This document shows, piece after piece, positions 21,486 through 30,873 of a DNA stretch of 64,000 nucleotides. The DNA comes from Arsenophonus sp. (GTDB lineage Bacteria; Pseudomonadota; Gammaproteobacteria; Enterobacterales; Enterobacteriaceae), in assembly GCA_031446085.1 (NCBI GenBank), contig CP132901.1, forward strand, positions 389,135-453,134, given 5' to 3'. The first letter of the stretch is position 1; every line of letters begins with the position of its first letter. A program made the translations under genes and the position numbers. A model generated the notes under the pieces. It saw only the letters and a list, made by a program, of their open reading frames with translations. It was not told where the DNA came from and did no database searches.

Positions 21486-24077
21486 TTAACCTTCATTACT
21501 TTTCACTAAAAAATTTAACAATTTATTTTTTATATAAATTAATCTATAAATCTTAAAATTTTTTAAATATTTTTTGATAATATATTCATTAATAGCTATA
21601 GAAACTAACTTATCTTTTTTTAAATCGATTGGCACTTCTATACATTTTCGAAACTTTCCATTAACTTGTAATATAATTTTCGTAGTCATTTTTTTAAACA
21701 ATTTTTTTTTATCAAGAACTGGCCATTGAGTATAATCAATATCTTGCTTATTTCCTAACTTTTTCCAAATTATAAAACAAACATGTGGAATTATTGGAAA
21801 TAACATTTTAATTATTATATTAAAACATTCTTCTATAATTGCTTTCTCTTCTTGAATTTCAAATGAAAATATTTTCATTTTATTCATTAATTTAAATACA
21901 CTAGATACTGCACTATTAAATGCATATCTACGATTCATATTATCTGTAACTTTTGATATTGTTTCGTACAAAAAATGTCTAAATTCATTAATTTTATATT
22001 TATCAACATTTTTTTTAAAGGATACTATATTTTTTTTAAAATGAATTAATTTAAAAGCAAAATCCCATAATCGACAAATGAATTTATTAGCACCAATTAA
22101 ACCAGATTGATTCCATTCAATATTAATATTAGGAGGAGCTGCAGAAACAATAAATAAACGTACAGTATCAGCACCATATTTTTCAATCATTTCTTCAGGA
22201 TCAACACCATTTTTTTTTGATTTTGACATTTTAGTCATTTTTTTAATAAAAACTTTTCTTCCTAATTGATCTGTTACTGAAACAGTATTACCCTTTAAAT
22301 CTTTATTAATAATAACCTCTTTATATGATATCCAAGTTTTTTGTTTTTTTTTGTTTAAATAATAAAAAGCATCAGATAACACCATTCCTTGACATAATAA
22401 TTTCTTTACTGGTTCATCAGAATTAACTAATCCAAAATCACGCATTAATTTATGAAAAAAACGAAAATATAATAAATGCATGATAGCATGTTCAATACCA
22501 CCAACATATTGATCCACAGGTAACCAATAATTAGCCAAATCAGGATCTACCATACCTTTATCATAATTTGGAGACGTATAACGAGCATAGTACCAAGAAG
22601 ATTCAATAAAAGTGTCAAATGTATCCTTTTCTTGTATAAAAGAAAATTTATTATCTTTTTTTAAAATTTCTGAAAAATTCTTTTTTTCTTTTATATTTCT
22701 CAAATATTTTTTTGATAAAACTACTGGTAAATACGATTCCTCAACAGGATTATATTGGCCATTTCTATTTATTATCATTGGAATTGGTGCACCCCAATAA
22801 CGTTGTCTGGAAATACACCAATCTTTTAATTTAAAATATATCTTTTTCTTTGCTAATCCTTTATTTATTAACTTTTGAATAATAGTATCAAATGCAATAT
22901 CATGATTCATATTATTAAATATACCTGAATTAACTAATTTATTTTTTTTTAATATTGGTTTATTTAAAATATTAATAATTTCATTTTTAGTAGAATCAAT
23001 AACAATCTTAATTGGTAAATTATATTTTTTTGCAAAATTCCAATCAGACAAATTATGTGCAGGAACACCCATAATAGCTCCAGATGCATATTCTGAAGAT
23101 ACATAATTTGCTATCCAAATAGGAACTTTCTCTTTAGTAAAAGGATGCAAAACATAACAATTAGTATTAAGACCAACATTTTTATTATGTTTTTCATTAT
23201 CTAACAATGTGTTGGCTCTTTTAAATTGATTAATAAAAAACTTAACATTTTTATTTAATTTAGATAAATAAATAGAAAATTTATGAAAAGGCGAAATAGC
23301 AATATATGTTATACCCATAAAAAGATCTGGTCTTGTAGTATAAATTACTATTTTTTTATTAGAATTAATGATTTCAAATTGAATCTCAAAACCTTTTGAT
23401 CGACCAATCCAATTACGTTGCATAGCCTTAACATCTTCTGGCCATTCATGAAGTTGATCTAACCCATCTAACAATTCATCAGCATACTTAGTAATTTTTA
23501 TAAACCATTGAGGAATTTTCTTATAAACTACAGGAGTATTACAACGCCAACAATTACCATTTATAACTTGTTCGTTCGCTAAAACAGTAGCATCATTTGA
23601 ACACCAATTAACTAAAGATTTTTTTCTATATACTAATCCTTTTTTATACAATTGAATAAAAAACCATTGTTCCCAACGATAATAATTTGGGTTACACGTA
23701 ATAATTTCTCTTTTCCAATCATAACTTAAACCCAAATTTTCTAATTGTTTTTTCATATATTGAATATTTAAATAAGTCCAGGAATCTGGCGAAATATTAG
23801 ATTCAATTGCAGCATTTTCTGCTGGTAAACCAAAAGCATCCCATCCCATAGGATGTAAAACATTTTTTCCTAACATACGTTGATAACGAGCAATCACGTC
23901 AGTAATAACATAATTACGTACATGTCCCATGTGTAAATGTCCAGAAGGATAGGGTAACATTGATAAACAATAATATTTTTTTTTGTGACTATTTTCTGAT
24001 ACTTCAAAAGTTTTTTTATTTTTCCAATATAATTGAACATATTTTTCTATTTTTTTTGCTTGATATTTTTTATCCAT
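21486..24077 (-). CDS. leuS: Leucyl-tRNA synthetase
   Basis: Class I synthetase charging tRNA-Leu. Start taken at 24077 (863 aa, E. coli 860). GGAAATAATTAATATT precedes this ATG and the family N-terminus begins there, whereas the upstream in-frame ATG at 24095 has no ribosome binding site. HIGH motif is PSGHLHMGHV near residue 40 and KMSKS is intact. The CP1 editing insert is full length but its pocket is altered. TTRPDTFMG reads TTRPDLFMG, with Leu at residue 252, and HDQRD reads HNLSD (residues 341-345), keeping only the essential Asp345. Charging should be normal; proofreading is doubtful (inference). Confidence 0.96.
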   Translation of the reverse strand: MDKKYQAKKIEKYVQLYWKNKKTFEVSENSHKKKYYCLSMLPYPSGHLHMGHVRNYVITDVIARYQRMLGKNVLHPMGWDAFGLPAENAAIESNISPDSWTYLNIQYMKKQLENLGLSYDWKREIITCNPNYYRWEQWFFIQLYKKGLVYRKKSLVNWCSNDATVLANEQVINGNCWRCNTPVVYKKIPQWFIKITKYADELLDGLDQLHEWPEDVKAMQRNWIGRSKGFEIQFEIINSNKKIVIYTTRPDLFMGITYIAISPFHKFSIYLSKLNKNVKFFINQFKRANTLLDNEKHNKNVGLNTNCYVLHPFTKEKVPIWIANYVSSEYASGAIMGVPAHNLSDWNFAKKYNLPIKIVIDSTKNEIINILNKPILKKNKLVNSGIFNNMNHDIAFDTIIQKLINKGLAKKKIYFKLKDWCISRQRYWGAPIPMIINRNGQYNPVEESYLPVVLSKKYLRNIKEKKNFSEILKKDNKFSFIQEKDTFDTFIESSWYYARYTSPNYDKGMVDPDLANYWLPVDQYVGGIEHAIMHLLYFRFFHKLMRDFGLVNSDEPVKKLLCQGMVLSDAFYYLNKKKQKTWISYKEVIINKDLKGNTVSVTDQLGRKVFIKKMTKMSKSKKNGVDPEEMIEKYGADTVRLFIVSAAPPNINIEWNQSGLIGANKFICRLWDFAFKLIHFKKNIVSFKKNVDKYKINEFRHFLYETISKVTDNMNRRYAFNSAVSSVFKLMNKMKIFSFEIQEEKAIIEECFNIIIKMLFPIIPHVCFIIWKKLGNKQDIDYTQWPVLDKKKLFKKMTTKIILQVNGKFRKCIEVPIDLKKDKLVSIAINEYIIKKYLKNFKIYRLIYIKNKLLNFLVKSNEG

Positions 24078-24262
24078 AATATTAATTATTTCCAAAAAAA
24101 AATTTTAATTTTAATTAAATATTAATAACAATTTTTTATCATATTATTCAATATCAAATTAGATTTTTATAATAAAAATAATTTAAATAGATTAATATGT
24201 CTAAATTAGATAAAATATTATCTAAAAATAAAACATTATTTAAATTAAATTTTTTTAATAAT

Positions 24263-25759
24263 ATGACATATGAAATTTTAGCACGTAAATGGAGACCTAA
24301 AAAATTTGATGATATAATTGGACAAAATCAAATTTTAAACGCATTAAAGAATAGTTTAGATAGAAAAAGATTACATCATGCATACTTATTTTCTGGAACA
24401 AGAGGTGTAGGAAAAACTACAATCACAAGAATATTTGCAAAAGCATTAAATTGTACAACAGGAATTACTAAAAATCCTTGCAATCAATGTATTAATTGTA
24501 TTGAAATTCAAGAATGTAAATCTATGGATGTGATTGAAATTGATGGTGCATCACGCAGTAAAGTTGAAGATATTAGAGAGTTGTTAGATAACGCCCAGTA
24601 TAAAACAAACACAAGTAGATTTAAAATTTATTTAATTGATGAAGTACATATGCTTTCAAGATATAGTTTTAATGCACTACTAAAAATCTTAGAAGAACCT
24701 CCAAAACATATCAAATTTTTATTAGCAACTACAGAACCAGAAAAAATTCCTGAAACAATATTGTCTCGTTGTTTACAATTGCATTTAAATGTTATAAATA
24801 CAAAACAAATAACAGAACAAATCAAATACATCACAAATAAAGAAAAAATTATTATAGATGAATTATCCTGTGAAACAATTTCATACCATGCAAAAGGTAG
24901 TTTAAGAGATGCACTAACACTACTAGAACAATGTATTATGGTATCTAAAGATAATACTATATCCTATGAAATTATAAGTAATATTTTAGGTATTTTAAAA
25001 GATGAAGAAGTACTTACAATAATTGAATCTATTGTAAAAAATAATGGAAATAAAATGATGGAATTAATTGAAAAATTATATTTAAAAAATTTTAATTTAG
25101 AAAATATATTAATTTCAATATCTTCAATACTACATCGTATAGCAATAATGCAAATAATTCCCATAATCATAAAGAAAAATACATCAAAAATAGAACAAAA
25201 ATTACATCAATTAACAAAAATTATTGACCCTCACGATTTACAAAAATATTATCAAATAATGCTTATGGGAAGAAAAGAATTACCATTTGCTCCAGAAGAA
25301 AAAATAGGAATAGAAATGGTTTTACTACGTGCGTTGCAACATAGTACTAATATCAAAAAACAAACAATTACAAAAAAAGATGTTTATGAAACAACATTAA
25401 AAATTTCAAAACCAAAAACATACAATAAAAAAAAAATTAATGAAAAAATTGATGAACTAGAAAAACAAATTAAAATTAAAAATCAAATAAAACAAGACAA
25501 ATATAATTTTAAAAAAAAAACATTTATAATAAAATCTGATTTAAAAAATACAAATAATTTTTTTAAAAAACATTTAATTAATTCTAATCAATCAAGTAAT
25601 AAAAAAATTTTAAACGAAAAAAAACAAAATTTAATAACATCAGAATTTTCATTAAGATTACAAAATATTCAAAAAATACAAGAAATCATAAAAAAAAATT
25701 TAGAAATAAAAATGATTTGTGATTTTTTTGATATAAACATTGAAAATATTCGTATTTAA
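24263..25759 (+). CDS. dnaX: DNA polymerase III tau (and probably gamma) subunit
   Basis: Clamp-loader ATPase. The ATG at 24263 gives 498 aa and the family N-terminus MTYEILARKWRP; an upstream in-frame ATG at 24197 would add 22 residues with no match. Walker A GTRGVGKTT, the Zn-site cysteines (CNQCINCIEIQEC), DEVHMLS and the SRC motif (LSRCLQLHL) are present. E. coli tau is 643 aa; the region after residue 400 is much shortened, yet the last 32 residues, ending CDFFDINIENIRI, match the polymerase-binding tail of tau. A 10-A run at codons 417-420 could yield a shorter gamma-like form. E. coli neighbours ybaB, htpG and adk follow. Confidence 0.95.
   Translation: MTYEILARKWRPKKFDDIIGQNQILNALKNSLDRKRLHHAYLFSGTRGVGKTTITRIFAKALNCTTGITKNPCNQCINCIEIQECKSMDVIEIDGASRSKVEDIRELLDNAQYKTNTSRFKIYLIDEVHMLSRYSFNALLKILEEPPKHIKFLLATTEPEKIPETILSRCLQLHLNVINTKQITEQIKYITNKEKIIIDELSCETISYHAKGSLRDALTLLEQCIMVSKDNTISYEIISNILGILKDEEVLTIIESIVKNNGNKMMELIEKLYLKNFNLENILISISSILHRIAIMQIIPIIIKKNTSKIEQKLHQLTKIIDPHDLQKYYQIMLMGRKELPFAPEEKIGIEMVLLRALQHSTNIKKQTITKKDVYETTLKISKPKTYNKKKINEKIDELEKQIKIKNQIKQDKYNFKKKTFIIKSDLKNTNNFFKKHLINSNQSSNKKILNEKKQNLITSEFSLRLQNIQKIQEIIKKNLEIKMICDFFDINIENIRI
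25511..25520 (+). other. Ten-A slippery tract in dnaX
   Basis: Ten consecutive A span codons 417-420. A -1 ribosomal shift or one added A in the mRNA reaches TGA at 25537-25539 after six more codons. One missing A reaches TAA after two. All give products of about 420-425 aa, close to the 431-aa E. coli gamma. No obvious stimulatory stem-loop follows. Confidence 0.5.
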
Positions 25760-25830
25760 ACCATTAAAAATATTTAATTTTAAATTTAAATATGATAAAA
25801 ATTGATAATTTAATTAATAGAGAAAAAATC

Positions 25831-26160
25831 ATGTTTAACAAAAATACTTTATCAAGTTTTATAGAACGTGCTCAAGAAATGCAAGAAAAAATAAAAAAAA
25901 CACAAGAAGAAATGTCAAAAATAAAAGTTACAGGAGAATCTGGTGCAGGATTAGTTAAAATTACAATCAATGGAACTCATTATTGCCAAAAAATTAATAT
26001 TGATCCTAGTTTACTTTTAGATGAAAAAGAAATATTAGAAGATTTAATTGTTGCGGCATTTAATGATGCTGTACGTCGTATAGATCAAATACAAAAAGAA
26101 AAAATGAAAAATATATCAACAAATATTCCATTTATTCCTGGATTAAAAATTCCTTTTTAA
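25831..26160 (+). CDS. ybaB: Nucleoid-associated protein YbaB/EbfC family
   Basis: Small homodimeric DNA-binding protein encoded after dnaX in many bacteria. The ATG at 25831 gives 109 aa (E. coli 109) and the family N-terminus MFNK; an upstream in-frame ATG at 25792 adds 13 unrelated residues. The core VTGESGAGLVKITINGTHYC and the end FIPGLKIPF are conserved. recR, which normally follows, is missing; the 114-bp gap to htpG holds no trace of it. Confidence 0.93.
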   Translation: MFNKNTLSSFIERAQEMQEKIKKTQEEMSKIKVTGESGAGLVKITINGTHYCQKINIDPSLLLDEKEILEDLIVAAFNDAVRRIDQIQKEKMKNISTNIPFIPGLKIPF

Positions 26161-26283
26161 TTTAATCAGTTATATATTAAATTATTTAAATAATTTATAT
26201 TAAAATATAATTAATCTTGAAATCTCTTTAAAAAACCCAATATAAATTTCAGATATTTAATTTTAAAAGGCTAATTGACTAAT

Positions 26284-28164
26284 ATGAATAAAAAAGAAAT
26301 TTATAATTTCCAATCTGAAGTAAAACAATTACTACATTTAATGATTCATTCTTTATATTCTAATAAAGAAATATTTTTAAGAGAATTAATTTCTAATGCA
26401 TCTGATGCATTAGATAAATTAAGATTCAAAGCAATATCCAATCCTAAATTATATGAAAATAATTCTAAATTAGAAATTAATATTGAAGTTGATAAGAAAA
26501 TGAAAACAATTTGTATTTCTGATAATGGAATTGGAATGACTAAAGATGAAATAATTAAAAATTTAGGAACAATTGCAAAATCAGGAACAAAAGAATTTTT
26601 AAAATCTCTAGATCAAAAACAATCCAAAAATCAACAATTAATTGGACAATTTGGTGTTGGATTTTATTCCTCTTTTATTGTATCTAAAAAGGTAATTGTA
26701 AAAACAAAAGCAGCTGGAAATCCTTCTAATCAAGGAGTATATTGGGAATCTGATGGACAAGGAGAGTATTTTATTTCAAATGAAGTTAAAGATAATCGAG
26801 GAACAGATGTAATTTTATATTTAAAAGATCAAGAAAAAGATTTCTTAGAAGATACAAAAATACGGTTAATTATACAAAAATATTCTGATCATATTGCTTT
26901 TCCAATTAAAATTAAAAATATAGATAAAAAGAATAAAAATAATATCAGTTGGGATCAAATAAATAAAGCACAAACATTGTGGGATCAAAATCCAAAAAAA
27001 ATTAGTGAAAAAGAATACATAGAATTTTATAAAAATTTAACAAATGATTATAATGATCCTTTGCTATGGTTACATAATAAAGTTGAAAGTACGCAACATC
27101 AATATATTAGTTTAATTTACATACCAAAAAAATCACTTTTTGATTTATGGAACCGTGATCACAAATACGGTTTGAAATTATATATCAATCGAGTATTAAT
27201 AATGGAAGAAGCAGAGCAATTTATTCCTGGATATTTAAGATTTATTCGAGGCTTAATTGATTCAAAAGATCTACCATTAAATATTTCAAGAGAAATTATA
27301 CAAAATAATCCAATCGTAAATTCAATACGCAACTCTTTAACTAAAAAAATATTGAAAATATTAAAAAAATTATCCGAAAATCAACCTGACAAATATCAAA
27401 AATTTTGGAAAGAATTTGGATTAATACTCAAAGAAGGTCCAGCTGAAGATCTTGCAAATAAAGATGAAATATTAAAATTATTAAGATTTTCTTCTACTTA
27501 CAATAATAATGAAATCCAAAATGTTTCTCTTGAGAATTATATTCAAAGAATGAATCATAATCAAAAAAAAATTTACTATATTACAGCAGATAATTATCTT
27601 TCAGCAAAAAATAGTCCACATTTAGAATTTTTTAAAAAAAACAATATTGAAGTACTTTTACTTTTTGATAGAATTGATGAATGGTTAATTAGTTATTTAC
27701 CAAAATTTAAAGATAAAGAATTACAATCTGTTACAAAAAATAATATTTCTTTAGAATCAATCAATCAAAAAGAAATAGAAAAAAATAAAATTTCTAATAA
27801 CGAAACAGAAAATTTCATAAAAAAAGTAAAAAAAATTTTAGAAAAAAAAGTAAAAGATGTAAAAATCACAAATCGATTAACTGAAACTCCAGTAATTTTA
27901 ACTACAGATCATGATGATATGAGTACACAAATGGCTAAGTTGTTATCAACAGTCGGACAATCAACAAAAAAAATTTTATACAACTTCGAAATAAATTTTA
28001 ATCATCCATTAATACAAAAAATAAATAATATTAAAAATGACTCATTATTTAATGAATATATTTCAATGTTATTTGAACAAGCATTGTTAATAGAACAAAA
28101 TAGTTTAGATGATATTAACTCATTTATAAAAAAAGTTAATAAATTATTATTAAATAATAATTAA
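26284..28164 (+). CDS. htpG: Molecular chaperone HtpG (Hsp90)
   Basis: Cytosolic Hsp90 working with DnaK on client proteins; chaperones are typically retained at high level in symbionts with destabilised proteomes. ATG at 26284 gives 626 aa (E. coli 624); a TTG three codons upstream is an alternative closer to the AAAAGG ribosome binding site. The GHKL ATPase motifs are intact: LRELISNASDALDKLR, DNGIGMT and GQFGVGFYS. Middle-domain Arg block LPLNISREIIQ is present and the dimerisation domain is full length. Confidence 0.96.
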   Translation: MNKKEIYNFQSEVKQLLHLMIHSLYSNKEIFLRELISNASDALDKLRFKAISNPKLYENNSKLEINIEVDKKMKTICISDNGIGMTKDEIIKNLGTIAKSGTKEFLKSLDQKQSKNQQLIGQFGVGFYSSFIVSKKVIVKTKAAGNPSNQGVYWESDGQGEYFISNEVKDNRGTDVILYLKDQEKDFLEDTKIRLIIQKYSDHIAFPIKIKNIDKKNKNNISWDQINKAQTLWDQNPKKISEKEYIEFYKNLTNDYNDPLLWLHNKVESTQHQYISLIYIPKKSLFDLWNRDHKYGLKLYINRVLIMEEAEQFIPGYLRFIRGLIDSKDLPLNISREIIQNNPIVNSIRNSLTKKILKILKKLSENQPDKYQKFWKEFGLILKEGPAEDLANKDEILKLLRFSSTYNNNEIQNVSLENYIQRMNHNQKKIYYITADNYLSAKNSPHLEFFKKNNIEVLLLFDRIDEWLISYLPKFKDKELQSVTKNNISLESINQKEIEKNKISNNETENFIKKVKKILEKKVKDVKITNRLTETPVILTTDHDDMSTQMAKLLSTVGQSTKKILYNFEINFNHPLIQKINNIKNDSLFNEYISMLFEQALLIEQNSLDDINSFIKKVNKLLLNNN

Positions 28165-28202
28165 TTTTTATTTAAATGACATAATTTTTTAAGAGAAAAT
28201 AT

Positions 28203-28844
28203 ATGCATATTATTATTTTAGGACCACCTGGATCTGGAAAAGGAACTCATGCAAATTTTATATTTAAAAAATACCATTTTCCACATATTTCAACTGGGGA
28301 TATGTTAAGAACAATATCAAATGAAAGAAACAAAAAAATAATTTCTAAAGGTCAATTAGTAGAAGATCAATTTATTTGTGACTTAATAAAAAAAAGATTA
28401 AAAAAACAAGATTGTAAAAATGGATTTATTTTAGATGGATTTCCAAGAACAATAATACAAGCTAAATATTTAGAAGATCTCAATATTAATCTTAATTATA
28501 TTATTGAATTATATATTTCAGAAAAAAACATCTTTGACCGCATTAATGGTAGACTAATACATCAATCATCTGGAAGAACATATCATAAAACGTTAAATCC
28601 ACCTATAAAAAAAAATAAAGATGATATTACTGGAGAAGATTTAATCTTACGTACAGATGACAAAATATCTTCTATAAAAGATAGAATAGAACAATATAAA
28701 AAATTTACAAAACCATTAATTAAAATTTATAGAAAAAAATACTTATTTTATAAGTATTTTTATCATATCATTAATGCTAATAATTCTATTATTAATATTC
28801 AAAAATCTTTAAAAAATGTTTTAAAAAAAATCGACAAAACATAA
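28203..28844 (+). CDS. adk: Adenylate kinase
   Basis: Interconverts ATP, ADP and AMP. 213 aa (E. coli 214). P-loop GPPGSGKGTHA is at residue 7, followed by ISTGDMLR and the DGFPRT motif. The LID domain keeps RTYHKTLNPP without a zinc Cys set, as in enterobacteria. Its stop codon abuts the stop of the converging hemH with no base between them. Confidence 0.97.
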   Translation: MHIIILGPPGSGKGTHANFIFKKYHFPHISTGDMLRTISNERNKKIISKGQLVEDQFICDLIKKRLKKQDCKNGFILDGFPRTIIQAKYLEDLNINLNYIIELYISEKNIFDRINGRLIHQSSGRTYHKTLNPPIKKNKDDITGEDLILRTDDKISSIKDRIEQYKKFTKPLIKIYRKKYLFYKYFYHIINANNSIINIQKSLKNVLKKIDKT

Positions 28845-29813
28845 TTATTTTTCTTGAATGTAAGGTTTAATGATTTCTTTTATTAAAGAAATACTATCCT
28901 TCGAAAAATTTAATGCAGGTATGTATCGATAATCTTTTCCTCCAAGAGATAAAAAGATTTTTTTATTTCTCATTGATATTTCTTCTAATGTTTCTAAACA
29001 ATCTACAGAAAAACCTGGGCATATTACCTGTACCTTTTTAACACCCTTTTTTGCTAATTTTTTTAAAATATTTTCTGTATAAGGTTTTAACCAAGAATAA
29101 AATTTAAAATTTGATTGATAACTAATGATAATATCTTCTTTCGATAAAGAAATAGATTGAATTAATAAATTAGAAGTTAATTGACATTCTTTTAAATAAA
29201 TATCTCCTTTTTTTACATATGAAATTGGAATACTATGATATGATATAATTAGTTTTTCAGGTATTCCATATTTTAAAAAGCTTTTTTCTATTGTTTTTTT
29301 TAATGCATAAATATAATGTGGATTAGAAGCATAACTACGAATAAAATGAATTTCTGGAATTGTATAATATTTATTCATAATTTCAGATATTTTTTTAAAT
29401 ACTGAACCTGTAGTTGTAGAAGAATATTGAGGATACAAAGGTAAGATGATTAATTTTTCTATTGTATTATCTTTTAAAATTTTCTTTAAAATTTCAGATA
29501 AAAACGGCTTTCCATAACTCATCCCTATTCTTACAGATGTATTTTTAAAATAATTTAATAAAAATTCTTTTTGCTTCAAACTATTCATCATTAAAGGTGA
29601 TCCAAATTTTGTCCAAATAGATTTATAAAATTTACAAATTTTAAATACACGAAAAGGCAGTATAAAAAAATACAATAATGGAATCCATACAAATTTAGAT
29701 ATTTTAATCACTTTAGGATCAATTAAAAAATTTCTTAAATAATTGAAAACATCTCTTTTTTTAAAAGAAGAAGGAGAACCATGATTGACTAATACAACAA
29801 CATTTTTTTTCAT
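28845..29813 (-). CDS. hemH: Ferrochelatase
   Basis: Inserts Fe2+ into protoporphyrin IX, the last heme step. 322 aa (E. coli 320). Catalytic His is in SYHSIP (family SYHGIP, residue near 195), the acidic partner in VDCLETLEEI, and GGKDYRYIPALN is near the C-terminus. In E. coli hemH follows adk on the same strand; here it is inverted. No other heme gene is in the window, so the pathway's completeness cannot be judged. Confidence 0.95.
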   Translation of the reverse strand: MKKNVVVLVNHGSPSSFKKRDVFNYLRNFLIDPKVIKISKFVWIPLLYFFILPFRVFKICKFYKSIWTKFGSPLMMNSLKQKEFLLNYFKNTSVRIGMSYGKPFLSEILKKILKDNTIEKLIILPLYPQYSSTTTGSVFKKISEIMNKYYTIPEIHFIRSYASNPHYIYALKKTIEKSFLKYGIPEKLIISYHSIPISYVKKGDIYLKECQLTSNLLIQSISLSKEDIIISYQSNFKFYSWLKPYTENILKKLAKKGVKKVQVICPGFSVDCLETLEEISMRNKKIFLSLGGKDYRYIPALNFSKDSISLIKEIIKPYIQEK

Positions 29814-29905
29814 TTTTTTAGGAAAGTTTTAAAAAAAAATTTAAAAATATTATTTTTTTATATATAATATTAAAAAGTAAAATAGTGATTTAATTTTTAT
29901 TTTAT

Positions 29906-29989
29906 GCCGAAGTGGCGAAATTGGTAAACGCAGTTGATTCAAAATCAACCACCTTTTAAGGTATATCGGTTCGATTCCGATCTTCGGCA
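29906..29989 (+). tRNA. tRNA-Leu (anticodon CAA)
   Basis: 84 nt with a complete class II cloverleaf. Acceptor stem GCCGAAG pairs with CTTCGGC; anticodon stem GTTGA/TCAAC has loop TTCAAAA; the long variable arm pairs ACCTT with AAGGT; T-arm is ATCGG-TTCGATT-CCGAT; discriminator is A. Reads UUG codons. CCA is not encoded. The flanks extend the acceptor stem by 13 perfect A/T pairs (29893-29905 with 29989-30001). Confidence 0.96.
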
Positions 29990-30002
29990 TAAAATAAAAA
30001 TA

Positions 30003-30699
30003 TCATTTTTTAAAATTTATTATTTTAAATTTTGGAAAAATAATAAATTTTAAAATTTTTTCTGTAAAAAAACAAAAAATAAAATATATAAAAGAAACAA
30101 ATAAAAAAATTTCTACAGGATAAACCATTTCTCTATTATTTACTTGATTTGCTACAAAAGATAACTCTTCTACTCCAATAATATATGATAAAGAAGTATC
30201 CTTAATTAAAGCAATCCATTGATTAATAAAAGAAGGAAACATCATTTTAAAGACTTGAGGGAAAATAATATATAATAAAATATCAGTATATTTTAAACCT
30301 AAAGCTAAACTTTCATTCCATTGTGATCTTCCAATCGATGAAATACCTGTTTGGATAATTTTACCAAAATACGCACCAAACACCAAAGATAATACAAAAA
30401 TAATGCTAAATATTCCTGAAATGTTAATTTTAAATATTAATGGAAATAAAAAATAAATCCAAAATATTAACATAATTATTGGAACAGAACGAAAAAAAAA
30501 TAAAATAATATTTAAAAAACTTCTTAAAAATCCTTTTAAAAATATTAAACCGATTCCATTAATAATACCTAAAAAAAAAAGAAAACAATCCAGACAAAAT
30601 ACTAATAATTAATGTTAATGATGCACCTTTTAAAACACCATGAGGAAAATTACCGAAAAATAAATAATAATAATTGTCAAAAATAATTTGCATATTCAT
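30003..30699 (-). pseudogene. gltK: gltK-like amino-acid ABC permease, frameshifted at a homopolymer
   Basis: Homologue of the glutamate/aspartate ABC permease GltK. From the ATG at 30699 (ribosome binding site TAGGAAATATTTT), frame 1 runs 46 codons and hits a stop just after a run of ten T on the sense strand (30571-30580). Removing one T gives a continuous product of about 231 aa (E. coli GltK 224), with FRSVPIIMLIFWIYFLFP and the EAA-type loop SSIGRSQWNESLALGLKY. The second part, from 30473 down, is an open 156-codon frame of good quality. The partner ATPase gene gltL (33466) is intact. It could be a recent pseudogene, a gene rescued by transcript slippage, or a sequencing error in the homopolymer. 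gltI and gltJ are not seen. Confidence 0.85.
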
Positions 30700-30873
30700 A
30701 AAATATTTCCTATCACATAATAACAAATTTTTTAAAAAAAATAATTCAGAAAAAAAATTTTATTTTTTTTATTTTTAATATATGATTATATAGGAAGAAA
30801 ATATTGAAATAAATATATATAAAAAAATAAATACTATTGATTATTAAATAAATTCTGATATTAAATTTATCAA

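Noticed and set aside
24197-24262. Upstream in-frame start for dnaX adding 22 residues
   Set aside because: No ribosome binding site and no family match; homologues start at the MTYEILARKWRP position (24263).
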